From Psococerastis gibbosa (lineage: Eukaryota > Arthropoda > Insecta > Psocodea > Psocidae): 64,000 nucleotides of DNA. Location of the stretch: the NCBI GenBank assembly GCA_963971405.1, contig OZ020484.1, positions 52,997,151 to 53,061,150 on the forward strand, given 5' to 3'. The notes under the pieces are model-generated. The model did no database searches and was not told where the DNA came from. It saw only the letters and a program-made list of their open reading frames with translations. A program made the position numbers and the translations under genes. This document shows positions 57,346 to 64,000 of the stretch, in pieces (position 1 is the first letter of the stretch; every line of letters starts with the position of its first letter).

Positions 57346-58726
57346 TGTCTTTCAGGATTGCTTGCTATGTTTCCAGCTTAGATTTCTCAACTATTTATTT
57401 TGTTGTGAAACGCATATTATGGTACCCCGAAACATAACGGGCGATTCCGGCCTACCTCAACCACATCAAAATAATGCAGAGGGCAAATTGATGCTGTACC
57501 TTTCTTTGCGATGGGGTATTGTGTGACAGCCGACAATTCTACTCATCTATTTATGATTGTCGGAGCCTACTTTGTCTCGGTACGCTTATGGTTGGAAAGT
57601 GACCTCGTAGATGACGCATCCTGTACCATAGCTGGCCCGTACTTTTAAGGCCATGCGTAGGTCTTGATGTACTTTACTATCGTAGTACATGGTGTACACA
57701 CAAAGCAGGGCTTGTTGCAATGACGAAGACGCCTCTCTGGGTCACGTGTACGTGCCACTGCTGTCTGTTGGCTCCGTTTCCGAGTACTTGTAGGACATTG
57801 GGGCGGCTCCAACCAGCCACCTGACCATTACGTTTGGGCTAGCTAGGTTCCATAAATAAATTGAATTGAAAATTTAATCCATATTAAAAAGTAGCGCCAA
57901 CCAATCTTCAATGAATCTGGAAACTTGTATGAGGAGCGTAGCGTAAGTGCGTAACAGACTGTCACAATTTTTGTTTGTACAACATAACACTCTTCATAAC
58001 TGTTCGTCTTTGCATGCTAAAAAATTTGGTTTTGTGGAGCTGGCGCGGCGTAATGTCTGGCTTGTCACATCTAGGACTAGGCAAGGTTTAACGTCCTGCG
58101 GAAGTTAATGGCTAGATGGAAAATACCATTTGAAATGAAATAGCGGTAGGCGCGAGATTCATTCACAATAGAATGGTTTTAACTTGGACTGAGGATTTAG
58201 GACAAAGAGTCTACTTGAACTAATAGCTGTGTAATGGGATAGGACTCTGGCAAAGACGCACTTTGTTAGGTTCATCTCCTCCTGGGGCTTGTGCTTCTAT
58301 TAGAGCTAGACTGTGCGATATATTGAAAAGTCAAATGGCATCAGGATACATAAAAGAGCCATCTATAGGACTAACCCCCTAACACCAATTATTGTAATTT
58401 TTAATTATTCATATCATTGCGAACATAACCAACAGAGATATGGATTTATGAATAGATTAAAAAAAGGATCAGGCTCACGAATGTGACCAAAATAATAACA
58501 ATATAAATGAATAAATACATAGAACGTAAGGATATTTATATTGTATATTGAGTTGGCCAAGTTGGGACGAAAGCGGGTTAATATTAGCGGAAGTTAATAT
58601 GTTTCCTGTAAGTGTTATATATTGTAAGTTCACTACATAAATACAAGTACTACCCGACCACGATGGGATGCCGTTTAGAACAATCGATTATCGAATAATC
58701 AAACTGTTGGAAATGTCAACTTATTA
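57346..58726. other. Nothing recognised
   Basis: Somewhat GC-richer stretch at 57420-57850, without coding sense or repeat partners in the window. Confidence 0.4.
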
Positions 58727-59390
58727 TTGCTTCCCAATTTATACGTAGTATAAGGAAAGCTTTGTGATGGTCGAAATTTTCGATTCCGAGATTTCAACGG
58801 ATTTACACGTTTTGAGGTCCCACGAACCAAAAAAGTGGTTTTTACGAAATGTCTGTCTGTCGCTCTGTATGTCTGTATGTCTGTCTGTCTGTGCGTCGAT
58901 TTCCGGGCAAACTACTCGGTCGATTTTGATGAAATTTTGCATGTAGGTTTACAATAATCATACCTCGGAACAGTTTTGTTTGTTTGGGGCTAACTTGATT
59001 TGGGGGGTTTTATTCTCAAAAACTCCTAAAAAAACGTTTAAAAAAATGATTTCTCAAAAACAGTTCCAACGATTTCTTTTAAATTCACATATATTGTAAT
59101 CGTTATTAATGTTAACGAAATGCGGGGGGTCGCTTGCCCCTTGATAGGTTACTTCTGGGGGTAAAAAAATAAAAATAACTAAATTTTAATGAAAAATGAC
59201 AAAAAAAAATAATTTTTTGCGAAACCTTTCTATCGATGATTTCTACCTTCAGGCATGTTTTAGGTGTTGAATTTAGTAACGAAACCGTCCAGGTTGCTTT
59301 CTAAAAAATGTTTTTTTGAAAAAATTATAGAAAATTCGAGCTCAAATGCTTTGCATGCCTTGTTTTGGGATAGGGGATATCCTAGGCCAC
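58727..59390 (-). repeat. Family R element, copy 11
   Basis: Left end TTGCTTCCCAATTTATACGT, a (GTCT)n run at 58855-58890, TCGCTTGCCCCTTGATAGG, to the TTTGCATGCCTTG block. The 5' third is missing. Confidence 0.8.
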
Positions 59391-62120
59391 ATTTGCCTGA
59401 ATTATTTAGTTAATAGGGCGGGCAAAATTAATCCAAGAAATGACAGTACTGTCTGACTCTATAGGGAACTTTGCAGATTCCAGGCTACAACCAATATATT
59501 CGGGATGTAAAGCAACAAACTGGGTCAATATGAAGGATGTATAAATACAAACGGCAATTGATTTGATTGCGTTCATTCGAAAACTGCGTCTGCAAACTAG
59601 CCCCCTTTCGGTGTACGTAATGCGATTTGGTGAGGGGGTCAATAATCTGTGTTTGGGCCGGTTGCAGTGCAGTTGCTTCTGCTGTAGGGTGCTGAACCCC
59701 TCCCGCTGACGGCACATTGTGTATGTAGTAACACACATCTGCACACGTCCTTTGTCTACGGCAAATGAAAGGGTGGCCCGAGCAGAAGACTTTGGGGTAC
59801 TGCTGCTCCGTGTAATATCACCAATGAGGCGCTTCTGTTATTAATTTATTTCTGGTTGTAATAAGGTATCGAAAAGAAATGGCGGATGTCCTTCGTCGTA
59901 CTCGCTGGAAACGTAGGGATACCTCCCGCCTGTATGTTTGGAATGTAGTGCATGGGGAAGGGAAGTAAGATACCCAATCAACAGAGGGGCGAAAACTGTG
60001 AACATACATATGTACGTACTGGTAGTGTTTTCATATTTTGGTCCGAATTACGCCACAAAAGTAGAATTTTTACCAAAGATTTACTTGCATTTGGTGGGAG
60101 TTACCGTTACCGAGATTCTGATGAAATACTAGACGAAGAAGTCTTAGCAATTAGTATAGGTGATGTCTGGTTTGGGAGGGCGGGGGTGACCCGTAACATT
60201 ACGCTAAATATGGCGTAAGTAATAGCTCTCCAACTCGTGACGTACTACACTGGTTAATTACGTATTCACCCCCTGACTGCTCATCCACCATAAACAACAC
60301 ACCTTGCATTAGCACCGATCAAATTATCTGCCTTCTCCTCTTGTTCCCTTCTCAACGTTTTTGGCTGCAACTGCCTTTCGATTAAATATAACACTTCTAT
60401 TTTATCAATTAATTAATCACCCTTATCGAGACCCAGGCCTTTGTTGTTGTTGAGCATTTTGTGTATGTTTCTCCCCCCCCCCCCTGTTAAGCCGAAGGGC
60501 AAGCTGCCTAATGCAAAAGGCTTCCTTGGCTAGGCTGCCACCCGCGGCAGGTGGGGACTCGCTGGTTGTACTATCACTTTGTTAGTGTAAGAATCGTGTG
60601 TGTTATCTTGGTTCGGCCATTTAAGTGTGTGTACATAGTGACCCAACATGCGTCATAATGACCACAATGGCCACATCCGCACAGATGGGGTGAATGATTA
60701 AAACGTCGGGTCGCACGGGAGGCTGCACCGGCAATTTTGCTGTTTTCCGGGATGGGTAATGCAGGTAGTCCCTAGTAAGAATTGTAAATAATTGTGCTAG
60801 ATTCGTCCGATGATAATGTAAAACCGCTCTGCCTATTTTCACAGTCCCAATACTTGTGATTTCGTCAGCATCCGGTCATTGCATTGAGCAGGGCACTATG
60901 GGAACTGACAGTCTATCGTGCGGACATGTCTTTTGCTGCACGGGCCGGGTAGTGTAGTTGAAGCTTTTGTTGAAGACAATCCGGTGTTTGGCCTATGGCG
61001 ATGTAATAACATGGAGTTGGCATGGCTGCTACAAATTCGGACTTGCTATTTATAAAATTACAATAGTGGAGATTGGAGAAAGACTTGCACGATTTGGTCC
61101 GCTAAATTGCAACTGGGAAGTGCATGGTACGCACGCTGAGTGGGGAAATGATCCACCGCAGTTCCGGTTAAAGACAATACGTACATTTACAACGTATAGA
61201 ACAGAACCCCATTTTTGAACTGAAAACTTCTTTAGGCGCACCACACACAGTTGATGAGAAAAATTCATAAGACACAGATTTTAGCAGGGTAGTGAATTGG
61301 ACTGGCTCGACACGCGACACGCGACATGCGACATGGTCGATAGAGCGTGGCGCACCACACACAGATTTTAGCATTTAAATTGCATGGGCGGGTTTAAAGC
61401 AACTTTTTGTGCAGATGTAGAAGGCCTATCTCAATTTAAATTATACCAATGTCTTCGTCTATTCTTCCTCTTTCAGGCCATGCTATATTTGTTGTGATAG
61501 GGCAAAGGGTTAGACTTTGGGGGGAGGAAACGTAAGGAGGTGCGCCAAAAGTTGCCGATTTTAATTGAAAATAGCCCTTTTCAGCCGCGTTTTTGGAGGT
61601 GTTAATATCAATTTGAAAACTTAAGTTATTTTCCACCTTCCTTAATCTTTCTAGACAGGTATAAAGTTTTACTATCCGTCTCTTCGTTCTGGCTCAGGTG
61701 AGTTGGTAAGCCATCACTGTTTCGTCGGAAAACAGGCTCAACGGGTACTTTTGAATTTACATGTATAGAGTAAAAAAATTCCACAACCGAAATTAATTTT
61801 TAATGTCTCATTAGAAGCGGTATGAATTAAGGTTTCGAACGAGTATAAATACATATTTTCAAATTCACCCTTTCACCCCTTAAACACGAGTGGAACACAA
61901 AATTTGGCTTTGGGGTGTCAGGTTTTCAAAAAAAAAAATCGGGCTCTTTCAGCCGCGTTATTATTATCTATTTTAAAAATTCAAACTACTTAACTACTTA
62001 AATCAATTATTTGTTTTACATTGTGAGATTAGTGTGTGTATTTAGCGGTTTGGTGATATTAAAAAATACTACATTTTGAAAAAATAATATATTGAAAAAA
62101 ACCGAGTGTGTGCTTAGGGA
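59391..62120. other. No gene recognised; minor repeats
   Basis: A C tract lies at 60472-60484. A 7-bp tandem (CGACACG type, four units) lies at 61310-61335, between two GCGCACCACACACAG blocks. A block with TTTTCAGCCGCGTT occurs at 61578 and in similar form near 61950. Confidence 0.4.
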
Positions 62121-62517
62121 TCGTATATTGAATGAGAAATAAGTCAGAAATTAAAGTTAATATTTATTAAATTCTATATAAATCAAATTATTTTTTAGTA
62201 TACTCAATTCTTACGTCTTAATGGTCTTTATTAAATTAAAACCTGTAGTTATAATTGATACGTAATGATAATTATTTTTATTTTCATATATAGTTATAAT
62301 AATATGAGATATGGAGGACTATTGTCTACTGTCCTTTTAGATTGGAAAATCGACGATGCTGGATCAAAACAACAAACTTGATGACGAATTAAAACGAAAG
62401 AGAAAATAAGCTAATAATGCATGCTTAAAGAAACATCGTAAAAAAATAATTTGATTTATATAGAATTTAATAAATATGAACTTTAATTTCTGACTTGTTT
62501 CTCATTCAATCTTTACG
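62121..62517. mobile_element. Foldback MITE of unknown superfamily
   Basis: Arms of about 75 bp (ATTGAATGAGAAATAAGTCA at the left, its near complement at the right), spacer of about 240 bp. It ends 45 bp before the mariner copy but has different ends. No clear target duplication. Confidence 0.7.
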
Positions 62518-62563
62518 AACATGATTCCTAATAATACTACATAATACATAATATTATTTACTA

Positions 62564-63821
62564 TACCTAGTCTTGCCATATGTTCTGTTTCAAAGTTTGT
62601 AATATTAATAAATTAATCAAGTAGGCACTTTTGTAGTAAATAAATGAATGATTCACAAAGCGATATCTTATGCAACAAATATGAAAATTTCACCAAAATA
62701 CAACTTCAAATGGCTGACTTACGAGGTAGCAAAGAGGACCGGGTGGCAGTAATTGCGCTGTTCAAATGTAGCCACACTCCATGTCAAATTTTCAAGATGC
62801 TCACTCCTCGGCTCTCCTCAAGAATGTGTGTATATCGTACCATCAAACGATACAATGAAACCCAAAGCATCGAAGACAGGAGAAATACGGGACGCCCCCG
62901 GACAGTAAGGACATCAGCCATCAAAGTGATCAGGGAGCGCATACGGCGAAAACCCACGCGTAATCAGAATGTGATGAGCCGAGAGACGAAGATTTCGGCA
63001 AGAAGTATTTGTCGTATCATGAGGGATGACTTAGACATGAAGGCCTATCGTCGGTCAGTGGGCCATCTCCTTATGGCCCGTATGAAGGCAATGCGGCTAC
63101 AAAGAGCTAAGGCATTACTTTCATGGCACGCTCAAAATGGCCATGAAAACATCCTCTTCACAGATAAAAAATGTTCACTGTGGAAGAATATTTCAACGAA
63201 AATAATGACAAGGTGTACGCAAGGACATCTCAAGAAGCAAAAAATGTTGTTCCGAGGATGGTTTGGTGGGGTGTGTCCTGCAAAAGCGTGACCGCGCTTC
63301 ATTTATGTGAAAAAGGCGTCAAAGTTTACCAAGAAACTGTACTTCAGCCAGTTGTGAAACCCCTTAGCGCTACCTTATTTGACGACAAGCCCTGGGTCTT
63401 CCAGCAAGATTCTGCACCAGCACACAAGGCAAGTGGCTGGCTCGCAACATACCAGCATTTATAAAGGCGCAAGATTGGCCTTCAGCTAGCCCAGACCTCA
63501 ACCTCCTGGACTATAAATTGTGGTCAGTCTTGGAGGCCAAGGTCTGTTCTAGGGTCCATCGAAATTTGGAATCCCTAAATAAATCTATAGTGGCAGCAGC
63601 AGCAGAAATATCCGAAGAAACGCTGCGTGCCGCTATAGGTGAATGGCCCCACCGTCTTTGGGCCTGTGTGAAAGTTAGTGGCGGCCATTTCGAATATTTT
63701 TTTTTGTATTTAAGTGCTGAAATATTGATTATTAAATATTAAAAATTTGCGATCTATTGCTCTCTAAATTTTGGAGTAATTTAACAAAATGTTTGTAACA
63801 GACATATGGCGAGACTAGGTA
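62564..63821 (+). pseudogene. Tc1/mariner transposon with decayed transposase
   Basis: 1258 bp bounded by inverted repeats of about 25 bp (TACCTAGTCTTGCCATATGT at the left, complement at the right) and by TA on both sides. The transposase starts at ATG 62644. An N-terminal HTH pair (RGSKEDRVAVIALFK; NTGRPRTVRTSAIK, a GRPR-like hinge) is followed by FTDKK (first Asp, 63163), FQQDSAPAHKA (second Asp, 63408) and SPDLNLLDYKLWS (third Asp, 63509). A one-base loss near 63166 and losses near 63265 and 63430 break the frame. The spacing with lost codons restored would be about 34-37, so DD34-37D. In the probable Mad-type intron. Confidence 0.88.
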
Positions 63822-63823
63822 TA

Positions 63824-64000
63824 CATATAAATTAATTGGGATTGCCAATGAAGTTTTCACTTCTGCCGTGCGGTCTTAAGCCCACACTTGGTTTTTTGGG
63901 CTGTCCCTTCACTTTGGATCGGACTGCACGAGAATGAGGTTGGTGGTAGACTGGAGTCGTGGACTCTTGGAGTATTCTGTAATAGACCATGCTCATGCTC
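63824..64000. other. Nothing recognised
   Basis: Unique-looking sequence at the window edge. Confidence 0.4.

Overview
The window looks like a eukaryotic, probably arthropod (insect-like, possibly hemipteroid) nuclear genome. Five host loci have interrupted genes with GT-AG introns. Coding is sparse and AT-rich, and most of the 64 kb is small transposable elements. The species guess rests only on general character (many G-tract-bearing hAT MITEs, insect-type gene versions) and is weak.

Layout, left to right. (1) 272-1967 (+): the last three exons of a CES-2/PAR-type bZIP factor. It converges on (2) ALG12, 2741-13177 (-), the ER mannosyltransferase, which I could assemble completely from seven exons (732 aa, with a long acidic C-terminal extension). 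(3) 13.2-19.5 kb is transposon-rich intergenic DNA with a fossil Ty3/gypsy 3' part. (4) 19584-24410 (+): the RNA-exosome subunit CSL4/EXOSC1, four exons, with two hAT MITEs just upstream and a decayed LINE in intron 1. (5) 24.4-29.9 kb: repeats, including elements built from tRNA-like sequences arranged as inverted dimers. (6) 29930-30775 (-): a SINA/SIAH E3 ligase in a single open frame. (7) 31.5-34.7 kb: a head-to-tail array of PIF/Harbinger-like MITEs with an exact 1080-bp higher-order period. (8) 35.3-36.3 kb: a Penelope-like fragment with a GIY-YIG domain. (9) 37481-49334 (-): DALRD3, with a second SINA gene (45692-46534, -) inside one intron and a nest of four elements inside another. 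(10) 50104-50158 (+): the first coding exon of a MAX-network repressor (Mad/Mxd/Mnt type), divergent from DALRD3. The rest of the window is probably its first intron and ends in a decayed Tc1/mariner copy at 62564-63821.

The host genes are housekeeping genes (N-glycan assembly, RNA decay, tRNA modification, ubiquitin ligation) plus two transcription factors. They do not form a pathway. Two introns, ALG12 intron 4 and EXOSC1 intron 3, carry U12-type splice signals.

The commonest repeat, called family R here, is present about twelve times and acts as a landing pad for other elements. The least ordinary structures are the tRNA inverted dimers, the 1080-bp MITE array, a 0.5-kb palindrome that carries Penelope-type end motifs, and the mosaic divergence of the two SINA copies. 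I saw no CRISPR array, rRNA gene or intact tRNA gene. Exon boundaries and family assignments are by eye, without database searches.
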